From Bacillus timonensis (GTDB lineage Bacteria > Bacillota > Bacilli > Bacillales > Bacillaceae_L): DNA of 57,720 nucleotides. How positions within the stretch are numbered: the stretch's first letter is position 1; each line of letters begins with the position of its first letter. The stretch lies in NCBI RefSeq assembly GCF_000285535.1, contig NZ_HE610985.1, positions 1 through 57,720 on the forward strand, in the 5' to 3' direction. Shown here piece after piece: positions 35,576 through 42,929 of the stretch. The notes below the pieces were generated by a model. That model made no database searches. It worked only from the letters and a program-made list of their open reading frames with translations, and was not told where the DNA came from. Made by a program: the position numbers and the translations under genes.

Positions 35576-36682
35576 TTAATAAAATCTCTTAAACCCTTCA
35601 AAATGCTTCTTCCAATATGAGTCATTTACATTAGATATAACGACGCCATCATTTGCAGCATGGATGAATTCATTGTTACCAAGATAAATACCAACATGAG
35701 AAATGCCAGATTTATAGGTTCCTTCAAAGAATACTAAATCTCCAACATTAGGTGTCGTTACATAATAAGAGCGCATATGGTAGCCTTCGCTCGAATAACG
35801 ATTCGTATCTAGACCAGCTTGCTTGTATGCATAGTAAATGAACCCACTGCAGTCAAAGCCACTAGGTGTAGAACCACCCCAAGCGTAGCCTACTCCCAAT
35901 TGGCTTTTAGCTACGTTAACCAACTTATCTACATTATAGCCCATATCCTTTGGTGGGGTATCCTCTTTAGGAGTTTCTACTTTAGCACCATCGCCAATAT
36001 TTAATTTTTGACCAATATAGATAATATCTGAACTCAAGCTATTCCATTTCTTAAGGTTTGCAACTGAAACTTTATAATTTAGTGCAATCCCTGATAAGGT
36101 GTCGCCTGATTTCACTGTATAAACAGTCGCAGATGGAGCCTTATCTACTTGAGGTTTCTCTGTGTCTTGGTTAGTAGGATTATTTGGTTTTTCTGTACTC
36201 GGACTAGTAGAATTATTCGGTTTCTCCGTAGTGTTAGGTTTACTTACAACAAACACATTTCCTGGGAAGATAAGAGTAGAATTCAAGTTATTCCACTTCA
36301 TTAACTCAGTAAGTGAAATCTTATGTAAAGATGCAATACCACTTAGTGTATCGCCAGGTTTTACAGTGTATGTAGTTGCCTTAGACGTACTCGTGTTTTG
36401 GTTTTCTTTTTGAGTCGAAGTTTGATTGTTGTTATTTGTTGAATTGTTGGTGGTAGTTACTTCTGTCTTTAGTACTTGATTCGGGAAAATGATATCGCTT
36501 GTTAACTGGTTTAAAGACTTCAATTGTGGAACAGTAATATTATGTTTTTGAGCAATCTTCCACAGTGAATCACCACTCTGAACTTTGTACGTGCTTGCTG
36601 CTTCAGCCTCACCAGCTCCATACAAGGCAGCGGCAATGAATGCAGCCGTAGTCACGGACATATAAATTTTCTTATTACCCAC
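35576..36682 (-). CDS. Secreted peptidoglycan endopeptidase with three LysM domains and NlpC/P60
   Basis: A 368-residue cell-wall hydrolase. After a signal peptide (about 1-29, ending EAEAAS) come three LysM repeats, each with SGDSLWKIA or PGDTLSGIA starts (about 31-75, 103-147 and 186-230). These are joined by Thr/Asn/Pro-rich linkers with EKPN repeats. The NlpC/P60 domain (about 248-368) has catalytic Cys278 in GFDCSGF, His in ISHVGIYLG and the third polar residue in EFIHA. This is the LytE/LytF/CwlS-type D,L-endopeptidase layout, cutting D-Glu-mDAP bonds at septa or side wall. GTG 36682 follows AAGGAGG. Confidence 0.93.
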   Translation of the reverse strand: MGNKKIYMSVTTAAFIAAALYGAGEAEAASTYKVQSGDSLWKIAQKHNITVPQLKSLNQLTSDIIFPNQVLKTEVTTTNNSTNNNNQTSTQKENQNTSTSKATTYTVKPGDTLSGIASLHKISLTELMKWNNLNSTLIFPGNVFVVSKPNTTEKPNNSTSPSTEKPNNPTNQDTEKPQVDKAPSATVYTVKSGDTLSGIALNYKVSVANLKKWNSLSSDIIYIGQKLNIGDGAKVETPKEDTPPKDMGYNVDKLVNVAKSQLGVGYAWGGSTPSGFDCSGFIYYAYKQAGLDTNRYSSEGYHMRSYYVTTPNVGDLVFFEGTYKSGISHVGIYLGNNEFIHAANDGVVISNVNDSYWKKHFEGFKRFY

Positions 36683-36886
36683 CTAATGTACCTCCTTGTA
36701 AATCTATTAATCTCATAAATTATACTATAGTATTGTCTAGGTTTGTAGATAAATGTGGAAATAGAGGAATAGTTATCTAATTTTAAAGGGCATACAGCCA
36801 TGATTTTTGTAGAAAAGATAGATTTTCTTACAAATAGTAGCGAAGTGTGTTTGGTGTATAAATGAATGTCTTATGTAAAAAATATA

Positions 36887-36936
36887 TTGACTGGACACCA
36901 AACAGTGTCATATAATCAGGACACTAATTGGTGTCC
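36887..36936 (+). promoter_or_regulatory. Promoter with a double GACAC/GTGTC operator upstream of the ArsR-type gene
   Basis: TTGACT (36887-36892), an 18-base spacer and TATAAT (36911-36916) form the promoter. Two inverted repeats with the same 6-base spacer overlie it. GACAC-N6-GTGTC (36894-36909) fills the spacer, and GGACAC-N6-GTGTCC (36919-36936) covers the start site. They are centred 25-26 bases apart. This is a textbook layout for autorepression by the ArsR-type protein encoded 23 bases downstream. Confidence 0.8.
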
Positions 36937-36958
36937 TATACGAGGGGGGAGGAGGCAT

Positions 36959-37282
36959 TTGAACGAAAAAGATCAAGGACGTGATGTTTATGTAGCCATC
37001 GCTGATCCAACAAGACGTAAGTTACTACGGTTATTGGCAGAGGCGGATGAGTTACCTCTCTATAAAATTACCTCTCAGTTTCAAATGGGACGTACCGCTG
37101 TTTCAAAACATTTAGCAATCCTTAAAGAAGCGGGATTAGTGTTGGACCGAAAAGTAGGGAGAGAAACAAGGTATCGAATAAATGCGACTCCATTAAGAGA
37201 AATTAAAGATTGGGTATCATTTTACGAGAAATTTTGGACCGACAATGTGGCAATGTTAAAAAACATTTTAGAGGAGGAATAA
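36959..37282 (+). CDS. ArsR-family winged-helix repressor
   Basis: A 107-residue dimeric winged-helix protein. YVAIADPTRRKLLRLLAEAD is the conserved first helix pair; the recognition helix is GRTAVSKHLAILKEAGLV, and the wing is RKVGRETRYRINATPL. No metal-binding Cys motif is present, so this is the SRPBCC-partner group rather than a metal sensor. TTG 36959 follows GGGGGAGG. Its stop is 3 bases before the ATG of the SRPBCC gene. It very likely binds the two inverted repeats over its own promoter (36894-36936). Confidence 0.9.
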   Translation: MNEKDQGRDVYVAIADPTRRKLLRLLAEADELPLYKITSQFQMGRTAVSKHLAILKEAGLVLDRKVGRETRYRINATPLREIKDWVSFYEKFWTDNVAMLKNILEEE

Positions 37283-37285
37283 AGA

Positions 37286-37675
37286 ATGGCAGAGGTTTCA
37301 TTAGATTTTCAATTTAAGAGTTCAATTCAAAAGGTGTGGGACGCATTAACCGATTCAGACACACTTGCGAAATGGGTAATGGAAAATGATTTTAAACCAA
37401 TCGTAGGACATAAATGTCAATTCCGTAACCCACAGTGGAATTTAGTAGTAGATAGTGAAGTATTAGTAGTAGATGAACCCCTTAAGTTATCTTATACATG
37501 GGTGGGTGGTCCAATCGATACAATCGTTACCTGGACATTAAAAGAAGAGAATGGAACAACTTACTTACATCTTGAGCAAACAGGATTTGAAAAAGAAGAT
37601 CAAGCTTACAATGGTGCGAAATATGGCTGGGCAGGCATGGTCGATGAAATGAAAAAAGTGTTAGGTGAAATGTAA
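37286..37675 (+). CDS. SRPBCC (AHSA1-like) domain protein
   Basis: A 129-residue START/Bet v1-like protein of the AHSA1 type. SLDFQFKSSIQKVWDALTD is the typical first strand and helix, followed by KLSYTWVGGPIDTIVTWTL and the late WAGMVDEMKKVL helix. Members bind hydrophobic ligands in a deep cavity. The pairing with an ArsR-type regulator is recurrent in Bacillus; the regulator may respond to the ligand handled by this protein. AGAGGAGGAATAAAG, at the end of the regulator gene, gives the ribosome binding site. Confidence 0.88.
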   Translation: MAEVSLDFQFKSSIQKVWDALTDSDTLAKWVMENDFKPIVGHKCQFRNPQWNLVVDSEVLVVDEPLKLSYTWVGGPIDTIVTWTLKEENGTTYLHLEQTGFEKEDQAYNGAKYGWAGMVDEMKKVLGEM

Positions 37676-37761
37676 GACCGAACTTAATCTCTATGTTAAC
37701 GAGGGTAGAGAAATGGCTCTGGTAAGTCATGGCCTTTTTTTAATAAGAGATGCGAATTTGT

Positions 37762-37976
37762 AAACGGGGTAATAATCGGAATATCACTGAGCTGTAAAAC
37801 AATAATTGATATCCCGTAAACGAGATAATCGTTATATCACGGAGCTTCAAAACGATAAATGATATCCCGAAAACGGTGTAATCGGCATATCACGGAGCTT
37901 CAAAACGATAAATGACCATCCGAAAACGCTGTAATCGGAATATCGCTGACCCGCAAAGCGATAAATGATATCATTT
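37762..37976. repeat. Four tandem 53-bp repeats between genes
   Basis: Four units start at 37762 (56 bp), 37818, 37871 and 37924 (53 bp each). Each begins AAACG, contains TAATCG then ATATC, then a GAGC or GACC core, AAAACGATAAATGA, and ends near a CCCG or CCGA. Units 2 and 3 are the most alike. No open frame runs through them and no unique spacers exist, so this is not a CRISPR array. They lie between the SRPBCC and Fra-like genes. Confidence 0.85.
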
Positions 37977-38028
37977 TCACAACGACTAGGTCATTGAAAG
38001 ATAAATTTTAATGGAAGGAGGAAAAAAC

Positions 38029-38400
38029 ATGGAAACTTTGGCTGAATTTTTAAAAGGGATTGATGACCCACTTCAACGGGAACGAGTGGAAGCAATATTT
38101 ACTTGGATAAAAAAGAAATATCCAAATCTGAAGTCAGAAATCAAATGGAATCAACCGATGTTTACGGACCATGGAACATTTATTATAGGCTTTAGCGTCT
38201 CGAAAAAGCATATAGCAGTTGCCCCTGAAAATGTAACCATTACTCACCTAGAGGATGATATTGTGAAAGCAGGCTATGACTACACGAAGGGGATGATCCG
38301 TATTCCTTGGAATGGCCCAGTAAACTACGAGTTACTTGAAAAAATGATTGATTTTAATATCACGGACAAGGCCAATTGTACAACTTTTTGGCGGAAATAG
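38029..38400 (+). CDS. fra: Frataxin-like iron chaperone, YdhG/Fra type (DUF1801)
   Basis: A 123-residue protein with clear similarity, as remembered, to Bacillus subtilis Fra (YdhG): EYLKGID-type start (here EFLKGIDDPLQRERVEAI), IKWNQPMFTDHGTFIIGFS, and GMIRIPWNGPVNYELLEKMI, ending in NCTTFWRK. In B. subtilis this frataxin-like protein supplies iron for Fe-S cluster and haem assembly. ATG 38029 lies 7 bases after GGAAGGAGG, better than the ATG at 38011. It is preceded by the 53-bp repeat array and followed by a flavodoxin-reductase-like gene 61 bases on. Confidence 0.85.
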   Translation: METLAEFLKGIDDPLQRERVEAIFTWIKKKYPNLKSEIKWNQPMFTDHGTFIIGFSVSKKHIAVAPENVTITHLEDDIVKAGYDYTKGMIRIPWNGPVNYELLEKMIDFNITDKANCTTFWRK

Positions 38401-38461
38401 AAAAATTAATTTGACTCTCATACAGAGTAGAGGGTTTGTAAAGATGTAAAGGGGTAGTGAA

Positions 38462-39169
38462 ATGAGTTTTTTGAAAGATGCAATAGCAGTATTTAAAAAG
38501 AAAGATGTAGTTTTTCTTGACAGTCAAAAAGAATCAGATGATGTGTATACCTTTTTATTTGAAAAAGAGAATGAATTAACATGGAAAGCGGGGCAACATG
38601 GTTTATTTACAATTGCTCATAAGAAAATTAAAAATTCGATACGACCATTCACTGTTGCATCTGCTCCCTCAGAAAACGTAATTCAATTAACAATGCGTAT
38701 TAGTGACACACCAAGTGAATTTAAGAAAGCCATGTTGGAATTAAAACAGGGTATGACAGTCAAAATGAGTGGACCTGTAGGGAATTTTTATCTAAAAGAA
38801 AATCATCCTACGCTCTTAATCGCGGGCGGGATTGGCATTACACCATTTCGGGCCATTATAAAACAAATAGAGGCAGAGGGGAATGCCGCTGAAAAACAAA
38901 TTCATCTCCTTTATATGGATAGCGAAGAGTCGTTTATCTTTAAAGACGAACTTGATGCCATTGCGAATAATGCTTCGATTCGTGTAACATACCTTAATTC
39001 ACGTGACGCATTACATCAGGAGATTGAACAGTTTACCACCTCAATTAAAAACGATGGTTACTATTATCTTGCGGGACCTAAGCCAATGGTAGATTCGATT
39101 TCTACTTATCTACAAAACCAGCGTGTTCCAAAACGGAATATCAAAAAAGATGCGTTTTTTGGGTATTAG
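38462..39169 (+). CDS. Ferredoxin/flavodoxin reductase-like FAD/NAD(P) oxidoreductase
   Basis: A 235-residue flavoprotein of the FNR superfamily. The FAD domain (about 1-105) has RPFTVASAPSE, the RxYS/T-type flavin motif; the NAD(P) domain (about 108-235) has LLIAGGIGITPFRAI and ends YYLAGPKPMVDSISTYL. There is no fused ferredoxin or globin domain, so it must pass electrons to a separate partner. AAAGGGGTAG precedes ATG 38462. It follows the Fra-like gene, and a link to iron reduction or Fe-S metabolism is possible but only inferred. Confidence 0.87.
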   Translation: MSFLKDAIAVFKKKDVVFLDSQKESDDVYTFLFEKENELTWKAGQHGLFTIAHKKIKNSIRPFTVASAPSENVIQLTMRISDTPSEFKKAMLELKQGMTVKMSGPVGNFYLKENHPTLLIAGGIGITPFRAIIKQIEAEGNAAEKQIHLLYMDSEESFIFKDELDAIANNASIRVTYLNSRDALHQEIEQFTTSIKNDGYYYLAGPKPMVDSISTYLQNQRVPKRNIKKDAFFGY

Positions 39170-39218
39170 AAGAGGGGGCAAATCCAACAAATAAAATAAC
39201 AAGAGGTAGTGGAAAGAA

Positions 39219-39335
39219 ATGATGTGGGGTTTTCATACCTTCTTAACCCCATCAAATGATCCGCTTTCATCTGAAAAATTCCGCAAAGAATTAGCTCAAC
39301 CAGCTATTCATGCAATTGAAGAATTTATTGAGTAA
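39219..39335 (+). pseudogene. Short frame, possibly the tail of a TetR-type regulator
   Basis: A 38-codon frame (MMWGFHTFLTPSND, SSEKFRKELAQPAIHAIEEF) has a plausible AAGAGGTAGTGG site before it. The sequence resembles the C-terminal helix of TetR-family ligand domains, but without an HTH. It may be a remnant or an unrelated small gene. The rest of the 39170-39530 gap holds only the terminator at 39434. Confidence 0.3.
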
Positions 39336-39433
39336 TAGGAAATGCCAACGGGTTGTTAATCTATTACGAAAAACAGACGAATACACACAAATGAATAGTC
39401 TCCAATAATAAGGTGAATGGTTATGATTCTATT

Positions 39434-39459
39434 AAAAACGGGAATAATTTCCCGTTTTT
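39434..39459 (+). terminator. Intrinsic terminator
   Basis: AAAAACGGGA pairs with TCCCGTTTTT over a 6-base loop, with further T residues after. It separates the upstream genes from the DinB-like gene at 39531. Confidence 0.8.
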
Positions 39460-39530
39460 TTGAATTAAAATAAAGTAGGAGAAAGAATGAGTGTGAAATT
39501 TTTCTACTTTATTTTGCGGAGGGAAAGCTT

Positions 39531-40070
39531 GTGAATATTGGAAACGAGTACATAAGAATTGTAATAGAAAGATTTAAAAGTGTAAAAAGCCTTGGTGATA
39601 ACACAATAAATCAGTTATCGGAAGAGGATATACACTGGGCCTATAATGATGAGTCCAATAGTGTTGCCATAATTGTTAAGCATGTAAGCGGCAATATGGT
39701 TTCAAGATGGACTGACTTTTTATCATCAGACGGAGAAAAAGAAGATAGAAATCGTGATGAAGAATTCGTCGATGATATCTCTTCTATATCCGAGTTAATA
39801 CGTGTATGGGAAAAGGGATGGAATGTCCTACTAGATACACTAACTGGTTTAAATGAACACGATTTATTGAAAAATATTTATATCCGTGGAGAAAGGCATT
39901 TGGTTATTGATGCGATTGAAAGGCAAATGGCACATTACGCATATCATGTCGGACAAATCGTTTATATTGGTAAATTAGTAAAGGATAATGATTGGAAGAG
40001 TCTTAGTATCCCAAGAGGGAAATCTGAAGAGTTCTTGAAGGAAATGCTTGAAAAGCATAAAGAGAAGTAG
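39531..40070 (+). CDS. DinB-superfamily protein, DUF1572-like
   Basis: A 179-residue four-helix-bundle protein. The three metal-ligand His positions are recognisable: IVKHVSGNMVSRW (about residue 50) and ERQMAHYAYHVGQIVYIGK (about 133-137). FKSVKSLGDNTINQLSEEDI is typical of the DUF1572 branch. Its relatives include bacillithiol-dependent enzymes, but no activity is shown for this branch. GTG 39531 follows GGAGGG. Single gene flanked by terminators on both sides. Confidence 0.82.
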   Translation: MNIGNEYIRIVIERFKSVKSLGDNTINQLSEEDIHWAYNDESNSVAIIVKHVSGNMVSRWTDFLSSDGEKEDRNRDEEFVDDISSISELIRVWEKGWNVLLDTLTGLNEHDLLKNIYIRGERHLVIDAIERQMAHYAYHVGQIVYIGKLVKDNDWKSLSIPRGKSEEFLKEMLEKHKEK

Positions 40071-40117
40071 GGTGAGGTATTAGAAGAGTCATATCTTAAA
40101 TATGACTCCACTCTTTG

Positions 40118-40144
40118 ACGACAGTTTTCTACTGTCGTTTTTTT
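40118..40144 (+). terminator. Intrinsic terminator after the DUF1572-like gene
   Basis: ACGACAGT pairs with ACTGTCGT over a 5-base loop and is followed by six T. A second hairpin, GAGTCATAT/ATATGACTC, lies just upstream at about 40087-40108. Confidence 0.85.
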
Positions 40145-40240
40145 ATTTTCCTAGTCCAAAATAGCGTTTGGATATGCATTTGTATATTTTAGTTTATTTC
40201 GAATATAAATGAATTAAATACAGACAAGGGGAGTGAATAG

Positions 40241-41563
40241 ATGAAGGCGTTAACAAACTTTTTTGTTCGACTCGTTCAGCGTTTTCTGCCAGATGCCTTT
40301 ATTTTTGCGATTATTCTTACCTTTTTAGTGTTTTTAATGGGTATCTTGTTTACAGAAAGCGGACCCGTTGAGATGGTGTCGCATTGGGGTACAGGGTTTT
40401 GGGATTTGCTTGCCTTTACCATGCAAATGTCTCTTGTAGTAGTAACAGGTTATGTTTTAGCCAACGCACCTGTTATCAAGAACTTCTTAGCCAGATTGAG
40501 TAAGATGGCGAAAACACCAGCACATGCAGTTATGCTGGTAACGTTTGTGTCGGCAATTGCCTGTTTAATAAACTATGGATTCGGACTAGTAGTGGGGGCA
40601 CTGTTTGCCATCCATGTGGCGAGACAAGTACCTTCTGCAGATTTTCGTATTTTAGTAGCCGGGGCATATAGCGGATTTTTGGTTTGGCATGGTGGATTTT
40701 CTGGATCAATTCCATTAACAGTGGCAACTCCTGGTCATTTTTTAGAAGAAAAAATGGGAGTCATTCCGGTAGTTGAAACGCTGTTTAGTCCAGCAAATCT
40801 ATTTATTGTGGCAGCTCTTGTAGTAACATTACCCATTTTTAACCGTTTCTTGATGAAAAGCTCCAATATGCTTGACCAAGATCGATCTGGTTGGGTGGTT
40901 CCAGATGATAATGTTTCTACAAAAGACGTGGTCACTCCATCCACACCAGCAGAAAAAATCGAAAACAGTGTGATTGTTTCGATGTTAATTGGCATCATGG
41001 GTCTAAGTTTTATTGTCTATCATTTTGTGACAAAGGGTTTCGATTTAAATATTAATATTGTAAACTTTATTTTCTTATTCTTAGGAATCATGTTGCATAA
41101 AACACCGAAACAGTTTTTAAATACGGTAACGAACGGCGTAAAAAATGCAGGGGGAATTATCATTCAATTCCCGTTCTATGCTGGGATTATGGGAATGGTT
41201 ACGTTGTCAGGGATGTCCGAGCAAATGGCTTTATGGTTCGTCTCATTTGCAAATGATCAAACGTTACCATTCTTTTCATTTATCAGTGGCGGGCTAATCA
41301 ACGTATTTGTTCCATCCGGTGGTGGTCAGTGGGCCGTTCAAGGACCGATTATGATTGAAGCAGCGGCTAAGATAAATGCAGATCTAGCCAAAACGGCAGT
41401 AGGTGTTGCATGGGGAGACGCTTGGACCAATATGATACAGCCTTTCTGGGCATTGCCAGCTTTAGCGATTGCAGGCTTGCATATACGAGATATCATGGGC
41501 TTCTGTGTTATGATTCTCCTTTATAGCTTTATACCGATTACAATTGGATTGTTACTGTTTTAA
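40241..41563 (+). CDS. AtoE-type short-chain fatty acid transporter
   Basis: A 440-residue membrane protein with 11-12 predicted transmembrane segments. RFLPDAFIFAIILTFLVFL, TGYVLANAPVIK and the conserved NVFVPSGGGQWAVQGPI and GDAWTNMIQPFWALPAL blocks are those of the TIGR00366/AtoE family, which takes up acetoacetate, butyrate and similar acids. AAGGGGAGTG precedes ATG 40241. It is a single gene with a terminator directly after. No CoA-transferase genes are next to it, so the pathway partner must be elsewhere. Confidence 0.9.
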   Translation: MKALTNFFVRLVQRFLPDAFIFAIILTFLVFLMGILFTESGPVEMVSHWGTGFWDLLAFTMQMSLVVVTGYVLANAPVIKNFLARLSKMAKTPAHAVMLVTFVSAIACLINYGFGLVVGALFAIHVARQVPSADFRILVAGAYSGFLVWHGGFSGSIPLTVATPGHFLEEKMGVIPVVETLFSPANLFIVAALVVTLPIFNRFLMKSSNMLDQDRSGWVVPDDNVSTKDVVTPSTPAEKIENSVIVSMLIGIMGLSFIVYHFVTKGFDLNINIVNFIFLFLGIMLHKTPKQFLNTVTNGVKNAGGIIIQFPFYAGIMGMVTLSGMSEQMALWFVSFANDQTLPFFSFISGGLINVFVPSGGGQWAVQGPIMIEAAAKINADLAKTAVGVAWGDAWTNMIQPFWALPALAIAGLHIRDIMGFCVMILLYSFIPITIGLLLF

Positions 41564-41568
41564 AAGAG

Positions 41569-41597
41569 GGGCAAACGGAAAAATCCGTTTGCCTTTT
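41569..41597 (+). terminator. Intrinsic terminator after atoE-like gene
   Basis: GGCAAACGGA pairs perfectly with TCCGTTTGCC over a 4-base loop and is followed by TTTTT. In the gap after it (to 42089), a strong AAGGAGGACATCGT site precedes a frame of only four codons (ATG 41649, MNKK), then the repeat at 41857 and an unassigned leader. Confidence 0.9.
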
Positions 41598-41856
41598 TAG
41601 TTGGTTACTAGTTTATAAAATTCGGTGGAATAAAAAGGAGGACATCGTATGAATAAAAAATAGGTAGTATGATTTCTATTTGAAAGAACCTAATTATACG
41701 AGAAACTTTTGACCATATAAAGACTCTCATTAAGGGTTGCTTACTGGATTTATATATAAGTTTCTAGCTTTAGCTATTTCTTTTTAATTTTTCAAATTTT
41801 GGGTAGTTCAAATTATATTTTAAAGTTTGTAGATCGTTCCCCACAATTCTCAAACT

Positions 41857-41888
41857 GGCTGGGACACAAAACCTGTCCCTCTGACCCA
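41857..41888. repeat. Dispersed GGGACA hairpin repeat, copy 2
   Basis: Matches the element at 16760-16791 in 29 of 32 positions. It lies in a gap without a neighbouring gene end, so it is a dispersed repeat and not simply a terminator. GGGACA and TGTCCC form its hairpin. Confidence 0.6.
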
Positions 41889-42089
41889 CTAACCTTCTCA
41901 ACGAAAAGTGGAATTCCCAAGATAATGGAATACAAAATCGTAAAAGGAAATACATATTAGTAAGGCAGGTGATAAAAGTCGGGCATGTTATAGGCTAAAT
42001 GTAGGATATTCAAGAAACTAGCTAATCATAAAGGGTTAGTCAGGACTTTGCCGCTGTAATTTTTAAGCCACGGGTGCCTGGGGGTAACT

Positions 42090-42815
42090 ATGAAACGAAT
42101 TGATAAACAAAGTAGGATTCCACTATATTTGCAGTTAATGGATATCATTTTAAATAAGATAGAAAACGGTGATTACGCAGAAAATGAGAAACTTCCTTCA
42201 GAACGAGAACTTTGTGAAATGTTTGATTTGAGCAGGATTACCGTCAGGCAAACATTCCAAGAGCTTGAACGCGAAGGCCACATTTATAAACAACATGGTA
42301 AGGGAACATTTGTTGCTCCGAAATTATATAACCAAAGTTTATACAAACTTTATAGTTTTACAGAGGAAATGAAGAAAATCGGTAAAATTCCTACGACGAA
42401 AGTATTGGAGTTTGAACTTGTAACAGCAGATCAGCGTTTAGCAGCAAAAATGGGATTGAGTCCTATGGAAGAGGTATACAAGGTTATCCGCCTGAGGTTA
42501 GCAAATGAGGAACCCTTAATGTATGAAGTTTCTTATTTGCCAACAAAGTTATTTCCTGGTCTAACTTTACATGACTTGTCTCAAAAGCCTATGTATGAAG
42601 TTTTTAATGAAAAATATAACATAGGGGTTAACAAGGCAACGGAACGATTTGTGGCTACCTTAATTCGTAAGGAAGAAGCTTCCTTTTTAGGTGTACCTCC
42701 AAATGGCCCAGGCATGTTAATTAGACGTTATGCTTATTTCCAAAATGAATTGATTGAATACACAACGAGTATTGCACGAGGAGATAAATTTAATTATATG
42801 GTCGAGCTTACGTAA
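42090..42815 (+). CDS. GntR-family regulator, HutC/UTRA type
   Basis: A 241-residue repressor. The N-terminal winged helix (about 1-75) has IPLYLQLMDIILNKIENGDY, LPSERELCEMFDLSRITVRQT and HGKGTFVAP, all GntR signatures. The UTRA effector domain (about 95-240) has PMEEVYKVIRLRLANEEPLMYE and ends YTTSIARGDKF. HutC-type regulators bind phosphorylated sugars or amino sugars, which fits the downstream operon. ATG 42090 follows a TGGGGG site. Its likely target is the octamer array before agaS (42862-42904). Confidence 0.92.
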   Translation: MKRIDKQSRIPLYLQLMDIILNKIENGDYAENEKLPSERELCEMFDLSRITVRQTFQELEREGHIYKQHGKGTFVAPKLYNQSLYKLYSFTEEMKKIGKIPTTKVLEFELVTADQRLAAKMGLSPMEEVYKVIRLRLANEEPLMYEVSYLPTKLFPGLTLHDLSQKPMYEVFNEKYNIGVNKATERFVATLIRKEEASFLGVPPNGPGMLIRRYAYFQNELIEYTTSIARGDKFNYMVELT

Positions 42816-42861
42816 AGTTCCTTAAACAGCAGCTATGTGGAGATAAAGTGATACACAAACT

Positions 42862-42904
42862 GGTTATGACAACATGACAATATGACCTCATGATAACATA
42901 ACCA
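42862..42904. promoter_or_regulatory. Five tandem octamers within an inverted repeat, candidate operator
   Basis: Between gntR and agaS, five contiguous octamers run from 42865: TATGACAA, CATGACAA, TATGACCT, CATGATAA, CATAACCA. An outer inverted repeat GGTTATG (42862-42868) and CATAACC (42897-42903) encloses them. The array ends 25 bases before the agaS start, a natural place for GntR control. Binding is inferred. Confidence 0.5.
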
Positions 42905-42929
42905 GAATATAGGCAGGGGAGGAATGCTT

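Noticed and set aside
37762-37976. CRISPR array
   Set aside because: Contiguous 53-bp units with no unique spacers and no cas genes nearby.
41960-42089. glmS ribozyme, cobalamin or ZTP riboswitch before the GntR gene
   Set aside because: Only short fragments match (GCCGCTGTAA, GTGCCTGGG); the order and paired elements of these classes are missing.
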